Source: Burhinus oedicnemus
Lineage: Eukaryota; Chordata; Aves; Charadriiformes; Burhinidae
Length of the DNA: 64,000 nt
Reading direction: 5' to 3'
NCBI GenBank assembly: GCA_008921705.1
Contig: VFFE01007640.1
Span: 2,104,042 to 2,168,041 of the forward strand
Both the position numbers and the translations under genes were made by a program. Shown here piece after piece: positions 1 to 12,200 of the stretch. Every line of letters begins with the position of its first letter. Position 1 is the stretch's first letter. The notes beneath the pieces were generated by a model. The model did not search any database, was not told the origin of the DNA, and saw only the letters and a program-made list of their open reading frames with translations.

Positions 1-302
1 TGTCTTATCACTTAGTTTCAGTTGTTCTTCAACTATTCATCTGGTAAACGGCTGTCCATTTCACTCAAGCGGAAGCTCTTTTCCAATGATAAACTAAAGC
101 AGTTTCTGCTTATCACCTAGTGTTGCGTCAGGTTCAGCCAACTACTTTCAGGTGTCTGTTATGTATCTATAGCATAGACAAGGATCTACCTGTACGCTAG
201 ATATTTAAGTTATCATTTCAGCCAATGCAGACAAAGTCAATACATTTAACAAGACACAATTCAGGTCTCTAAGTGCAAGTCTCAACATGATTTATGATAT
301 TG
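1..302. other. unannotated unique DNA
   Basis: No repeat, RNA gene or convincing coding frame is visible. The sequence is AT-rich and ordinary for the window. The repeat copy described next begins near position 303, and its left edge could lie somewhat earlier. Confidence 0.5.
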
Positions 303-480
303 AAATCATCTGCCTGTCACAGGGTGTACGGGAGATCGCCACCTTTCTGGAGCAGCTGCTTGAGATCAGGTGGGGTTGCCCAGAAGATCTCAAATGGCAC
401 TAGGTGATGAAGTTACAGCAACAAAATTGAGGGTCAAGATATTCAGGGTATTATCTTGCTGACACGGTTTGGACTGGACT
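303..480 (+). repeat. dispersed repeat, copy A (unnamed family)
   Basis: This stretch is related to 46980-47290 in the same orientation. The best core runs from about 333 to 402: a block reading CCTTTCTGGA, then a gap-free stretch of about 50 bases with roughly 70 percent identity, including ATCTCA.ATGG near its end. The homology is seen directly. The level of divergence suggests an old interspersed element. It does not resemble the CR1 tails in the window. I do not recognise its family with certainty and the element borders are estimates. Confidence 0.5.
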
Positions 481-648
481 TTAGGAGATGAATACCAACT
501 CCACAGAGTATATTGCCTCCATCTCCAGAGAATATGGGTTAGACACTTTGTCTGCATATAAATGCTGGATACCTAACTCTAGGTATCTGAAATTCACCTC
601 TAATTTCCAGAGTAACATGGGCCCTTTTGATTTAAGAGAAATAAAATC

Positions 649-886
649 CTGTAATCATAGAATCACCCAGGTTGGAAGAGACCTTTAAGATCATTGAGTC
701 CAACCATCAACCTAACACTGCCAAACCCACCACTAAACCATGTCCCTCAGCACCACGTCTACCCATCTTTTCAATACCTCCACGGGTGGCGATTCCACCA
801 CTTCCCTGGGCAGCTTGTTGATAACCCTTTCCATGAAGAAATTTTTCCTAATATCCAATCTAAACCTGCCCTGGTGCAACTTGAGG
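649..886 (-). mobile_element. CR1 LINE 3'-end fragment
   Basis: This is the reverse complement of a CR1 tail. It starts with the octamer-type end (ATCATAGAATCACCCAGG), followed by the conserved TTGGAAGAGACC and GAGTCCAACCATC blocks, and runs back into the end of ORF2. Read on the minus strand it gives the familiar ORF2 C-terminus, with motifs like [16 protein letters not shown] and a final LRDMV. The copy is truncated at its 5' side near 886. It shares subfamily-specific sequence with the plus-strand copy at 43990-44405. Function is lost; this is a dead-on-arrival insertion. Confidence 0.92.
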
Positions 887-1908
887 TGTAATATGCAGTG
901 TATAGTAATTTGCAGTGTACTTTTTTAACTACCTCAGCCCTATAAACGTGCAAATGTGCATATTTCAACATAATAAGCATCTATATGATAAAAAATGTGA
1001 ATCTTGGCAGACCCTGTACTTTTGGCTTCTAGAGGTAACATGGTCAGTAGGATGGAAAAACCGAACCAGTGCTTTACAGCACACTATCTTTGACAGAGAA
1101 TGTTGGTCAAACCTTTCCTGAGGAGAAAAAAAACAAACCCAAAACATACTGATTCTATCCATAGTTTGTGCTATTCAGTCAAGAGCTTATACTAGCCTTC
1201 AAGACCACAGATTATATTTTTAATGTTTAATTGCTAGATCTCACTGGCCTGTTGTTTTGTGTTGACTTCTCTCTCATTGAACAGATGACCTTAATAATGG
1301 ATCCTGAAAGTTAGCATACAATGGGTGTAATTAAGTGGCACTTCAGTGAATATTTTGTTATTTTGTTGAATCAGAACCTTTCCTGGGTGCTAGGGAGAGG
1401 TGAGAGGGGTGACAAAGTGGATTAAATCGCATAGCTGGGAGCCCATCCATTGAGAGCACAACGTACCAGCACTCATTATGTTCTTCTGTCCATTAACTAC
1501 TTCTGAAACCACTTCAGCTGATCTCACACCCTGGGATGGCTTATTGAGATAGTAGGTGATCTCAGAATATGCACAGACATATACAAAATCCTTTTGAATA
1601 AAACATTGAACACCAACCAGCAGATCTGCCACAGGACTAGACTTTACATCAGAAACTATAAAACAGGGAACGCACATTTCTGTGAAACTCATTGGAAACC
1701 AAGATGCTAGCTTTAATCTACAAAGACTCAAAAAGGTCAAGAATAGCTAATAAATCCTCTCTTCTTTTGTCATGACAAGTTTGAAGGAGGAATCCAGGCT
1801 AGAACTTCCACTATGTGAAAAATATGGAGCAGGTGACAGGTATTTTCTATGAGGTGTTTCAGCTAGAGTGCTTGCTTTTCCAGCCTGCTTTTGTTAACCA
1901 GCTAGAGG
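887..1908. other. unannotated unique DNA
   Basis: No supported feature. The longest open frame, about 116 codons on the minus strand (1390-1740), has no recognisable domain or splice context and is compatible with chance. Confidence 0.45.
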
Positions 1909-1972
1909 TCTCTTTCTTCTTTTTTTTTTTTTTTTCCCTTTTTTTTTTTTTTCCTTTTTTTTTTTCTTCTTT
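1909..1972. repeat. 64-nt uninterrupted polypyrimidine tract
   Basis: Every base from 1909 to 1972 is C or T, mostly T runs separated by short CCC, CC and CTTC interruptions. It is low-complexity sequence. A tract this long can be a poly-A tail relic on the opposite strand, or can adopt triplex (H-DNA) structure. It is followed by TTTTGTAG at about 1995, which could act as a splice acceptor, but no convincing exon follows. Confidence 0.9.
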
Positions 1973-3547
1973 GATCTTTTAAGGCTGTGGAGGTTTTGTA
2001 GTCCTTTGTTGATGTTGTATTTTTTCATTTAGGGAATAGACGCTCGCAGCACAAGACAGATGCTGGTAACTTTAATCTAAGCTGTTTGTATCAATGTTTT
2101 CCTCTGGCTGTGCAAAAGACTCCCCAGTGGTGCTAGGTAAACCCGGAGCTTGTCTCTATTGGCGGTAATTTGCCCTCATTCCATCGCTGGCTCCATGCAG
2201 ATGTAGTGAGGAGCCCAGAAAGAGTCAGTCACAAGACAGGGCTTTATCTGAAGCCACAAAACAACAAGCAGGTGTGACACAAAGCACAAAGAAGCAGAGG
2301 AAGAGAAAGACCTCTCCTTGTACTCTGTTCTTCACTGACACACCTATCTCTGCTGCAAAGCTTGCTTCTTCAAGTAAACATATCGATTCTACGTCACCTT
2401 GTCACTCCACCTGTCCCTCTTGATGTCTGCGTGGTCGTGTGCTTCATCCTTCCAAAACCCTACACTGTGAGACCTCTGGGGCAGCAACTGCCCTTGTCTC
2501 ACTTGCTCATACGGAGACTTGCAGAGCAGGACGTTAAGGCACGATACTAGTTTCTAGGTGCTAAGAGAACAATAATAAAAAACATTAAAAGTTGTAGCAG
2601 CTGCAATAAAACATGCATTTATATGGCTTAGCTTGATGCACAGCTAACAAATCATTTAAGCTTTTAAATATATATATATAAATAAATAGCAACAATAAAT
2701 ACGATGAAACTGCAGCTGGGAGAGAACTCTTCTGGCTGTTAATTTATTTTTTTCCCTTACTTATCTTTCTCCTGCATAAGGGATAAGAATAGGTTTGCGT
2801 TGCAAATTCCAGGCAGTTGATCTCTCCTCAACGACAGTTTTGCTATAATTCTCCTAATTTCAAGCTCTTGCTTGAAAAGGTGACAGTAAACGGCATCTGG
2901 GCCATTTTTGCAGTCATCGGCAGCTGAGTCAGTTGATTCATTTTCACAGATTTAAGTTGTTGCGTGCATAGTCAATCCCCTTGGAAAAGGCTGCTTCCCC
3001 ATATCAAATGGCTTGTGCAGACACCAAATCCTGATTTTAAAATAAGCGTAAAAGCTAAGGTTTTAAGGGTCCGTATCATCACTCCAGCCCCGTTCTCAGG
3101 AGCCAGTTATATGCCATTGACAAAATCTCTTCAAGAGTTTTTCCAATGGTTGTTATACCAGAAATAGATGAACACACAAAAGGAAGATCTAGAATAGTTC
3201 CTTTTTTGAAAATCGCATGTATATTGGTCATCAAAAGTTTTTGAGCTAAGGAATGATAGCACTCAAAGGGCTGAACTGTGATAAGTCATAAAAGTAGTTC
3301 TGACTCACTCATTTGTTATGGTAAACCACTGGCCAGTGTTAGTCATGTCAGTTCACACAGTTTGTTCCTTGCTATTTTTATTAGTATTAGTCAACAGGAA
3401 TTTCCTCTGCAAGGATCAACAAATACTAATGTGTAAAGCATATTTACATTTTAAAGACCCTGTCGGGTCAACCCAGTATCATTATACATCTGTTGAGTTT
3501 GTTCAAATTCCAAAAATGGCAACCAGACATTATGAAATCAGTGTAAC
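1973..3547. other. unannotated unique DNA with AATAAA-rich patch
   Basis: No gene is supported. A cluster of AATAAA hexamers and A-rich sequence lies at about 2570-2700 next to a short TA run (2668-2681), but no coding exon precedes it. The open frame 3318-3572 has a hydrophobic start but no other coding signs, and its last 25 bases run into the CR1 tail that follows. Confidence 0.4.
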
Positions 3548-3838
3548 CCCTGAAAGAGCTGAGACTGTTTAGTCTAGAGACGAGAAGACTGAAGGAAGAG
3601 AGGGTAATAATTCCCAAATATGCAGAAGAGACCTTCAAAGGGAAAAGGAAAAAAACATTCTCTTTGTCCTTGTTGAATGGAGTAAGAAGCAGAGGCTTCA
3701 ACTGCATCAGAGACGTCTGGGTGAAACTTCTGGGAGAACTTTCTAGCAGGAAAGCAGAACACAGGAGTAGGTTGCTTGGGAGGCTGCGGCATCTCCCCCA
3801 GAGAGGTTTACGGAAAGACCTGGACATGGACCAGGAAG
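3548..3838 (+). mobile_element. old, strongly diverged CR1 3' fragment
   Basis: The order of CR1 ORF2 C-terminal blocks is recognisable on the plus strand: GAAAGAGCTGAGACTGTTTA, then an AGAGACGAGAAGACTGA block, then GAGGCTTCAACTGCATCAGA, and finally a CCCCCAGAGAGGTTTACGGA block corresponding to the 'PREVVE' region. Indels and substitutions break every reading frame. The 3' octamer end is not clear. Divergence is far greater than at 23643-24778, so this is an older insertion. Confidence 0.65.
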
Positions 3839-6800
3839 AGTTTTTTCGCATCCTTTCTGTAGGTTATCAAGGAATAATTTCTTGCCACCCTTTTTTTTAC
3901 ACTATAGTCTACCAAGCTTTACTTCTTCATTTTCTCCCAGGGACAGACTTTCCATACCCTATTTCACAGTACCAGTAATGCTGAGAAATTTGGGCTTGAA
4001 TTTCTTTCATAGAAGTACATTTTTGCTAAACTTTTCGCAGAGAGGTGATGTCGCGAGACATAACCTGGTCAAAACCAAAAATCAGCTTTTTGCTTGCAAA
4101 CTAATAGCCTATTTACAGAAATCACAGCAGTTCTGCCTTTAGGTATCCCGAAAATTGACGCAACAATACTCTCAATGATGAGTGCTGAGTAAGTAGCTGT
4201 ATTTGTACCAAAGAGCAGAAAAATATAACCATAGTTTTGATATGGCTTTTGTTGCTTCTGCTGCTGTCCCTTTGCGTAAGTTCATTATCATTTTGTGCGC
4301 CTTCTGTCTATCCTTTTTTTGGATAAAATTCATATGTGAGAGCTTAGAGAGAAAAGCGGTAAAGACGTGTTACAGGTAGCTGGACTTCCTGATATCCAGG
4401 ATTTTCCTTGGGAGAATCACAGCCCTGCTGTTGACAATGGCAACCAACTTTCTCGTGCTCCTGTCGTGATGCCCGTAATGACGCCTGCTGACATTACATT
4501 GTTGGCAGATACGCTGCATGAGGGCAAGAGGGCCTGGCCCCTGGGAACGAAAACCACAGGAACACATTTTTGTCAAGATGTTTTATACACACTTAAAGCT
4601 CTCAGCTCTCGGAAATCTCTTCTGCTGTTCTCCTTTAAATTTCAGGTTCTCAGGTCTCTGCAAATAAGGGTGTTCTCACATGACAGCCCTTTTAAAGTAA
4701 ATTCCCTTAAGTAGATTCATTTGCATTTTAAAGAAGGGTGTAGGAGCTTGTAATTAAAGAAGGAATTCTTAGTTAAATTTGTCCTTTCTCACAATGTCTA
4801 AATCACTTCTTCCTAACATCTGACTCCTGTGATACCAATCCCTCCTCCCCTTTGACTCGAAAATAAACAAAACCAGAAGTATGATTTCCTTGACCTGATA
4901 ACCGTGTAAGTTCAACTGTGTGGCTTTATAATGTGGCAAATACACGAAGAATAAAACAAGCAAAAATAGTTAAGTTACCAGCCCGCTTCTTTATTGCTCT
5001 CTGCCTCCGTCTATCCTTTCACTTTTTCATCCCTGGTTAGCTGTATTACAATGACCTTGCTTTGGGGACTGTATCATGCTACTACTGCACTGTCGTGATG
5101 TTCCAGCTCTGGTCGTGGTGCCTAGGTAGACTAGAAAATTGTTCAAATTTTCCTGGGAGGGAATTTTAGCTTTTTACTTCAAAATTTCTTTTAAAATTAA
5201 CATATTCAAATGGTAACGGCTGTAAGAGGGAGGAAAAAAAAAAAAGAATAATCAAACAAGCATATGTAAACCCAGGAATCTTTTGATAAAAGCTTTAAGG
5301 TTTCTTGTAATATTGTTAATTAAGATAAAACCATTGCTCAAAATTGAACTCGAAAAGCACATACTGTAAGTTGGAAGTCACCCTGAAACAATAAGCTTAG
5401 CCTGTTTGAGAGTTTTAAAAGTGTCAGTAAGTGTGTGCTTCTTGACATCAAGGCGGGATTATGTGGAAAGCAACACTATGAGTATTGCTCGTAGTAATAC
5501 TGAGCCACAGTGTATTTCAGGCCGTGAAATTGCTAACATTGCTGTGACATTCTTACTTTTATCCAACCCTATATGGGTTGAGTAATTTATAGAAACGATT
5601 AAATATTTTGCAACTACTTCAAATATTCAGGACTTTAAATTATGAACTATCATCAAAAGATTAAATATTTTCCTCTTAACAAGAGAGCGCTTTGCTTTAT
5701 TCTGCAGTAAGTCATGCTTGGACTATTTGAATTCTGTTGTGTTTAACAAGGTTCAGACAATTCATTTTCTCTCAAGATGATACAATATATACAATGTCAT
5801 TTTTGGTTGTAATTCTCTTCCATAATTTTGCTCAGTAATTTTTTTTATTGGAATGCTCATTGAAAATGGAACCATTAAATGTAGTGTAAACATTTCTGAA
5901 TTGAGATGTTAACATTTAAAAATTGCCTCATTTCTCTTTAATGTGTTTTGCTGTTTTTCTTGCCTAATTATAATTCTTTTCAATATTTATGTTAACATGA
6001 CCTTTCTCTGACTGAATGGCTGTAACTGCTTCTCAAGTACTTATAGCATCATGATTTTTAAATTAAATTATGCTGTTGTAGAAGAGATTGCAATGCAGTC
6101 CACAGAACAGCAGGGAAAGGAACAAGTTTCTGCTGGTCCCAGAATTTGAAAGTAGTAATAATGTTTATTCGATCACTCTCCTAATCAATGTAACTGCACC
6201 AGAGGAAGTAAGACTTTGTTTCTTGTTCATGATTAGAAACATTCCAGTAAATTTAATGCTGGTCAAAATTGTCAAACTGACTAGCCATGAAAGATTGTTT
6301 AATGTTGTAAAATGTTTATTACTTTTATTTATTATGCCTTCATCCTGCTGACAGAATTAAAGTTACACCACGGATTCTGTTTGCCCATGGGAACAGATCA
6401 CAGGAACCCGGGCAGAAAGATTTGGCTCCGCATCTTGAATTTTCAGGTCAATGTTATTCCATAGCCAAAACCTACTCTTTTGAAATCTGTGAGGTCTAAG
6501 TGTGCAGCACATGCAATAATAAGCAAATGCAGAATTTTTTTGTAAACACTGGGAGATGTTTACTTTGATTTTCTGCATATCTTTCAGGGTATGTGTTCAG
6601 TTTGTCTAGAATTTAAGAGTAAAGCCAAGACGATCAACCCAATTTCACCATGAAACCTTTTCTTGTATACACCGCTTCCCAAATGTTTTCTTCCTCCACC
6701 TGGAAAAGAAGACAACTATCGATAGTCCTTCCACTCTTCTCCATTTGGAGATGACAGTGAGTGAGAACATGATGAGCTGAAGGACAGGAATGACATATAT

Positions 6801-7163
6801 CAAGGGAGAGGGAAGAAAATAAACCACTGAAAATAAAACTAAATGAAATCTAGATCTTTAGGATTTTAATTTAACTTTTTAAAATTGAAAGATGTGAACA
6901 AAATTAAAGAGAAAGTAAGACTGAAAGAAAACAATAGATGTTGAAAGACTGCCTAGGAAAGGGACATTAAAAAACAACAAAAGGAAATGGCTCCTGAGGA
7001 ACAGCAAAGGGAAAGTCAGGTAAACTTTAACTGAAACAATCACTTACTAACAAAATTTTGATGTAGGCATATCCCTCTTTAAATCTATTTGACATAAAAA
7101 TGCCAAATAGAAATAACAGAATTGGCAGCTAAGATAGTCAACAAGTTCAAACAAGCGTTCAGT
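3839..7163. other. unannotated AT-rich unique DNA
   Basis: No supported gene, RNA or mobile element. About 5200-6090 is particularly AT-rich. Around 4370-4720 GC is locally higher with several CpGs and a 115-codon plus-strand open frame, but I recognise no domain and no flanking splice pair. Confidence 0.4.
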
Positions 7164-7427
7164 CTACAAGCGTTCCACAGAACAAAGCCTGGTCCAAAGA
7201 GATGCCAAGCCTTCTGCTAGCTCTTCTGTCCTCCAGGCTGGGCAATTGGCTGTGTTCCGAAGTTGTACTTTCTGTAGAGCTTGCTTGGACTGAGTTCCCT
7301 GGTGGAATTGAGGATGAGGTTTTTTCCCTGTGCACAAGTTACATATACTTTTCTTCTGGTTGACTTCCTCTTCCTTTTTTGAGAAGTTAGTGAATAAAGA
7401 GAGAACTGTTTGCAAAGATCCATGCAT
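7164..7427 (-). other. ATG-started 87-codon open frame of uncertain status
   Basis: Read on the minus strand, an ATG (within CTGATGCATGG) opens a frame of 87 codons that ends in TAG. The deduced peptide is basic and glutamine-rich, with a CNLC pair near residues 29-32 and no membrane segment. I do not recognise it. No promoter, splice site or polyadenylation context has been tied to it. A purine-rich strand favours chance open frames because stop codons on the complementary reading become rarer. Most likely non-coding. Confidence 0.12.
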
Positions 7428-7857
7428 CAGGGAGAGGGACCAGTATCTTGAGGCAAGTTGCCACAGGTGAATGGTGTGCCTTACTGGATATTCCAGAATA
7501 TCAACATAAAAAAGGATAACGTTGAGTGAACTTGGCCAGCAGGACTCCTGCTATCTTGGGTCAAGAGCACTAAAGCATCTTCTCCACCCTTCCTTCCTGC
7601 TCTTCAGGCTTGGTCAGGTAAACAGTAAACACACTTGGTTTCCAGAGGATGCTCCAACATCTGACAAAGCAGAGGGGTTCAGTTCGGCGCCCTACATGCC
7701 GGCGGGTGAGCGGCTAGAGTTAAACAAGGCAGGGTCACCGCCGAGAGCTTTGGAAAAACAGCACAAAAAGAGGGGAAGGGCAAAAAATCGAGAGAGGAAG
7801 AGAGAATGCAATCATCTTTTTCATGGGAAAAGATGTCAAACTGTCATGTTAGTCTCT
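7428..7857. other. locally CpG-containing unique DNA
   Basis: About 7680-7750 has several CpGs (CGGCGCC, CCGGCGGG, GAGCGG, ACCGCCGAG) in an otherwise CpG-poor window. GCGG|GTGAGC near 7704 matches a splice donor. A 140-codon plus-strand frame (7522-7944) crosses it but resembles no known protein. I read this as possible conserved regulatory or non-coding RNA sequence, not a gene. Confidence 0.3.
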
Positions 7858-7912
7858 GCTGAGGCTCTGAGTGCTAACGGTTGCCAGGGTAACTGTTGTG
7901 CCAAGCCTCAGC
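7858..7912. promoter_or_regulatory. RFX X-box palindrome nested in a 9-bp inverted repeat
   Basis: GTTGCCAGGGTAAC at 7880-7893 fits the palindromic X-box recognised by RFX winged-helix factors (two GTTRCC-type half sites with a 2-nt spacer). Around it, GCTGAGGCT (7858-7866) and AGCCTCAGC (7904-7912) form a perfect inverted repeat whose centre lies within about two bases of the X-box centre. Both are directly visible. RFX proteins commonly act at ciliary and neural enhancers. Binding here is an inference from motif match only. Confidence 0.5.
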
Positions 7913-8770
7913 ACTTATGTATTTTTTCCATTGATAATTGCTAATGTGAACAAGTGCTGGCTTGCACTTTACACCTGCCTGGCTTGTAAGTCTACCTTAA
8001 TTGGATGTGCCAAGATTGAGGAAAAAGTAATCTGCCCTTTCAAGACAAGTGACAGGTAGATGAAGTGTTGCTTAGGCCTTTACTGTAACAATTTTGCTGA
8101 CAAAATTACTATGAATTGTCTTCCCTCAGTGCACATATACTGCCTTTGTTTACAGAATCGAGAGTTTAAGCTTCAAGGCTCATTATGGGAAATTATGCTA
8201 TAAAGTTTTTTTGGGAACATCTTTGGCACTGCCTGGTGAAATTCCACTTTTACCTCCAGAGTTCAGAGTGTTTCATTTTACATGCGTGTATGAAAACAGT
8301 CTTTTAAAGTAATGGAGAGAAATGAGGAAAAAATCCAAAAAATACTGTATTTCTTTTAAATTTGTTTTGAAAACAGTTAAATAAATGTTCCTAAGGAAAA
8401 CCCCTGTTGAATAAATACGGAAAAGTTTTTAAAAAATTCTTGTTCTGGTAGTTTGCTCCACAATCTCAGAAGTGATGTGGGACTTCAGACTAGTGAGTTT
8501 TTGGGTTTCCCACTCAAGATATTTTGAAGACTTAAAGAGAACAGCAACATCTCAAAACTCTAAGTAATTCCCCCTAAAAAAAATCAGGCTGAAAGCCAAG
8601 GAACCCAGAGGCTCTTAATAGCTTAAGGTTTTGTATAGGACCACCACTTTCTTAATTAATTTATCTCCGTATATATTTTGAGCTGCCCCACAAAATTCTA
8701 TTACCAGGATCTAATTCACTCCTAAGCGGTACAAGACTGCCCCAAAAGCTGTGGAAAAATTATTATAGGG
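7913..8770. other. unannotated unique DNA
   Basis: AT-rich, with no recognised gene or repeat. The intervening sequence has no long open frame with coding character. Confidence 0.4.
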
Positions 8771-8813
8771 CTTTTTTTTTTTTTTTTCTTTTCTTTTTTT
8801 CTGGTCATAAGGA
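8771..8813. repeat. T-rich polypyrimidine tract
   Basis: A run of 18 T (8772-8789) followed by CTTTTC-type interruptions up to about 8813. Low-complexity sequence. It ends at CTGGTCATAAG, a poor acceptor. A better acceptor (TTTGCTTTTCAG) lies shortly downstream near 8855, without a supported exon. Confidence 0.85.
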
Positions 8814-9004
8814 GATTACAGAGTTTCTATGCTCAGTTTTTATTTGCTTTTCAGAGCTGTGTCAAGCCTGGTCTGCTCCACTGCTGAGTGTATTCACTGT
8901 GTGTAACTCTGCATTTCTTTGATGTTGATTTCCCAGTGTTCTTAAATGAAGTTTCCTGAAACCAATATGCCAGAGTGAATTAATATATGAATAATACATA
9001 GTGC

Positions 9005-9200
9005 TTATTTTAGCACCTTTCATCAGAAGACCTCAAAGAATGGCACGAAGGATAGCAGGGAGGTTGCCGTATACCCATTTTACGAAGGAAGAAGCCGAGG
9101 TACAATGATGTGCTCCTTGCCTACCATCGCAACACCAGTGAGGGCAGAAATAGGAGAAGACCATCCTCCTTGACCACAAGATTATCCTAAAAGCTAGACA
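9005..9200 (-). mobile_element. ancient MIR/L2-type interspersed repeat, decayed
   Basis: The order of blocks matches the widespread amniote repeat containing, on this strand, a 'CATCAGAAGACCTCAAAG' block, then CCCATTTTACGAAGGAAGAAG, then GCCGAGGTACAATGA, and TGCTCCTTGCCTACC where the family has the conserved 'ACTTGCCCAAGGTCAC' core. This is the reverse complement of the usual MIR/L2 tail orientation. Identity is modest, as expected for an element over 100 million years old. Assignment rests on memory of the family consensus, so the exact subfamily is open. Confidence 0.45.
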
Positions 9201-12200
9201 ACATCAGATGCGTCAATAATTCTGATTGCGTAACCTATCTTCATTTTGAGGAACAGCAAATGTTTCGTATGTGGCCGTTTGCTCCGATGGGACTGACTGG
9301 GGATTAAAAGGTTGCCAATGTACGGCAGAACAGTGCTGGCCTGTACCACTCTCCAAGCTGCTTGGCACGATAGTAGTGTTAAAAGTGAAATTAGTGAAAT
9401 CCAAAACCTATCCTGCTGCCCTCCATAAAGCACTCTGAGCGCTAGGTAGTGATTTCATTGCCAAAACCACAGTGGCCTCATAAAAATGTTTTTTTTGCTA
9501 AGATATTCCGACTAAAAGAATAAAAGAAGGAAAATGCTGAAACTGCATGGGGAAGCAGGGGATTTATAACACCTTATTTAGGAGTCTTTTAATCTGTGTT
9601 TTCAGTGACGTTCATTTACTTATGTAATTTCCCCATGGGATAGACTCACGGGGCTAAATTCTGTCCTCACATTCCTGCCTGGTCACCCCGTCACAGAGAT
9701 GAGAGAATTTGGAAATACACAGAAGTCAACGAGAGCGGCGTGTAGTTCCTAGAGTTGATAAGCTCCAATCCGTAATGAAGTATTAGCTGGATGAGCATTT
9801 ATTAGTAGCTGCTGCACGCAGAAGTGTGTGATTTCATGCTACTGGTTAGTAATGCTGATCAAGGTTTAGGAGTCTATCAAAGTTTACCAAGGTATTCAGT
9901 AGAGTTTTTTTCCTATCAAGCTTTCCAATATCATCAGAAAGAAATTTGATTCACTTTTCAGTGAAAAAATTGACCTAGATTTTCAGCTTCACCACTGAGA
10001 TGCTTATAGAATCATCTGTAATGGAGTTTATCCACTAATGATTGTGACTAAAATGGAGCAGCAAGAATATAATGTAGTGGAGAAATGAAATGCAATAGCA
10101 AATGTTGATCTGACTATGAAGAAAAATAAATTGCAAAAGAAAGTTTAGTAGACATTATTTTAGTTTACACACCAATCAGATAAAAATTTATGTTCTTTTA
10201 AAATTTGCATTATGGGCAAAATCCTGTTGGATGTTCTAGAGCGGTCCGCTTTAATTTTATTTTATAGTCTATCAAACTGAAAACATCATAGCCAAGATAA
10301 CAGAAAAATAGATGCGCTCTGACTTCAACATATGGCTTAGCAAGAGAGAGTTGCTCCCTAGAGATGAAAGATCCATTCAACTTTCCAAACAGAATTAAGA
10401 AAAAAAAAATTGGAAAGCAGACTGGGAAAATGTACTTCTTACAAGTACTGTGGTTGCCTGGGGCTGGCATTTGCCATTTATCCAATATCACGATACAAAA
10501 AATGGTATCTTGAATGTCTTCCAGACTCCTCTTGTAGCTAAATAGGTGAATTTACCTATATAGCTGAGGCTTATGGGGAAAGAACTTGAAGTACTTTTTG
10601 AAGTAGCTTGCCCTCTAGTATCAAGAAAACTGGCCAGTGTTTTTTGTTAGATAAAGATTTCTGAGCATTGAACCATGGTGAGGTAATAAAATACCATAGG
10701 GTGGTTGATGAGAAGATACGATTTTCCCCCTATTGACATGCTCAGATAAATCATATAGTCAGGAAGGTTCATCACGCAGGGTTGCAGCCATGGTGAGCAA
10801 CCTGGGGTAGACACTCCCTGGCTGCTGTACAATGCTGGAGCTTCTGTTCTGCGCCGAGACCTCACAGCAGACACGGTTTGTTTGTAAATTAATCACGGGA
10901 TTCATCTGTGTTGAAAAAGCATGATCGGGGGGTCATGGAAAGGGTTCATCAAAGGAAAACTTCATGCATACAGCATGAAGCATGTCACCTTTATTCCTTC
11001 CTTTTTCTCGCAAGGGCATGTTACAGGGCTCATGAGATCGGAGAGGTACTGCAGTCTGTGTTGAGTGGGCACCCTATGATCTCTGGTTTGTAAAACTCAT
11101 ATAGGGTAGAACAATTCTTATATTTTCCTGTTGTACGAATGAAGTTAAAGACATATCAGCAAAGTCACTTCTTTGTGCTCTACAAGAAGTTTACCCAGGG
11201 GAAAGGAGAAGAATGACCAAAGTCCGGTTTGCTTAGTCCAGTCTGGCAATTACTCCTCACCACATGACAAGAATCCTCATCAAGGACAGGACTATCCTAA
11301 GAGGGGGATCAGAGGAAGAAGCAAGGAGGCTAGAATGAAATCAGAGGCAGGGTATAGGTGTTTGCCACTTTTTTTGGTAATTAAATCCAGCACCATATGT
11401 AGCCTTTTTTGCCCTCTAAAGACAGGGTTGTTCTGGCATGCTTGTTCCCATATATATAATTAATGCTTCATCTCCCCTTTAACTCTGATACACTGTGTGA
11501 ATGCAGATTCTTGGAAGGACTGTCTTGTGTTCCAGGAAGGACTCCAAAGTTGCAGGTGAAAAAGGAAGTTTAAGCAGCATTTTTCAAAATTACTCTATTT
11601 AGTTGTTTGGGTTTTTTTCTCAGCTGCTGGGATAGAAACTTTTTTCTCATTCTGTTTTTCATCTTTTCCTGCTCCAAACCCAGGTCAAGAATTTAATTCT
11701 TCTCTGAGTTAAAGAACAGCATTCCCTGCCAAGTGCTTATCAATTGCAAGTACCCATTTAATTACTGTTAAACTTTAGAGCTTTTTCCTCACTACCATTA
11801 AACTGGTGCACAGCCATGTAGTTCCTGCAGTGTGAGAAGCAACTAAGGTCAACTTTTAAGAGTAAGTCAAAAGAGAAAAGCACTGTCAGTGTAGCAGAAA
11901 TTAGAGCGAAGAAAATGTAATGGTAGAAATTAAAGAAGGAAAACCCCCTAGATTTCATAAGTCACTTTCATCCAATTCTTTCATTCATATTAGCGCAAGC
12001 TAGAATAGTGTCACTGAGATCCACGATGAAAAAAAATAAAAATCTGTTTCTTTTAAGTACAGACTTCAGTTACCTCGGCTTAACAAAATACACCTTTCTT
12101 TTAGCTAAGCCCCCATAACTGCCAGCGTCTTCACCTGTAGCCATACTGAATACAAAGCCAAACTATTTTAGTTAAAGCATCTTCTTTTACATACGAAGTT

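Noticed and set aside
3318..3572. 84-codon plus-strand frame with a hydrophobic N-terminus
   Set aside because: It ends inside the start of an old CR1 tail and has no recognised features.
7164..7427. 87-codon ATG-started minus-strand frame as a small protein gene
   Set aside because: Protein-like composition but no promoter, homology or transcript evidence. Kept only as a low-confidence feature.
7522..7944. 140-codon plus-strand open frame
   Set aside because: No recognised domain. Composition changes along it and it crosses the RFX palindrome, so it is more likely non-coding regulatory DNA.
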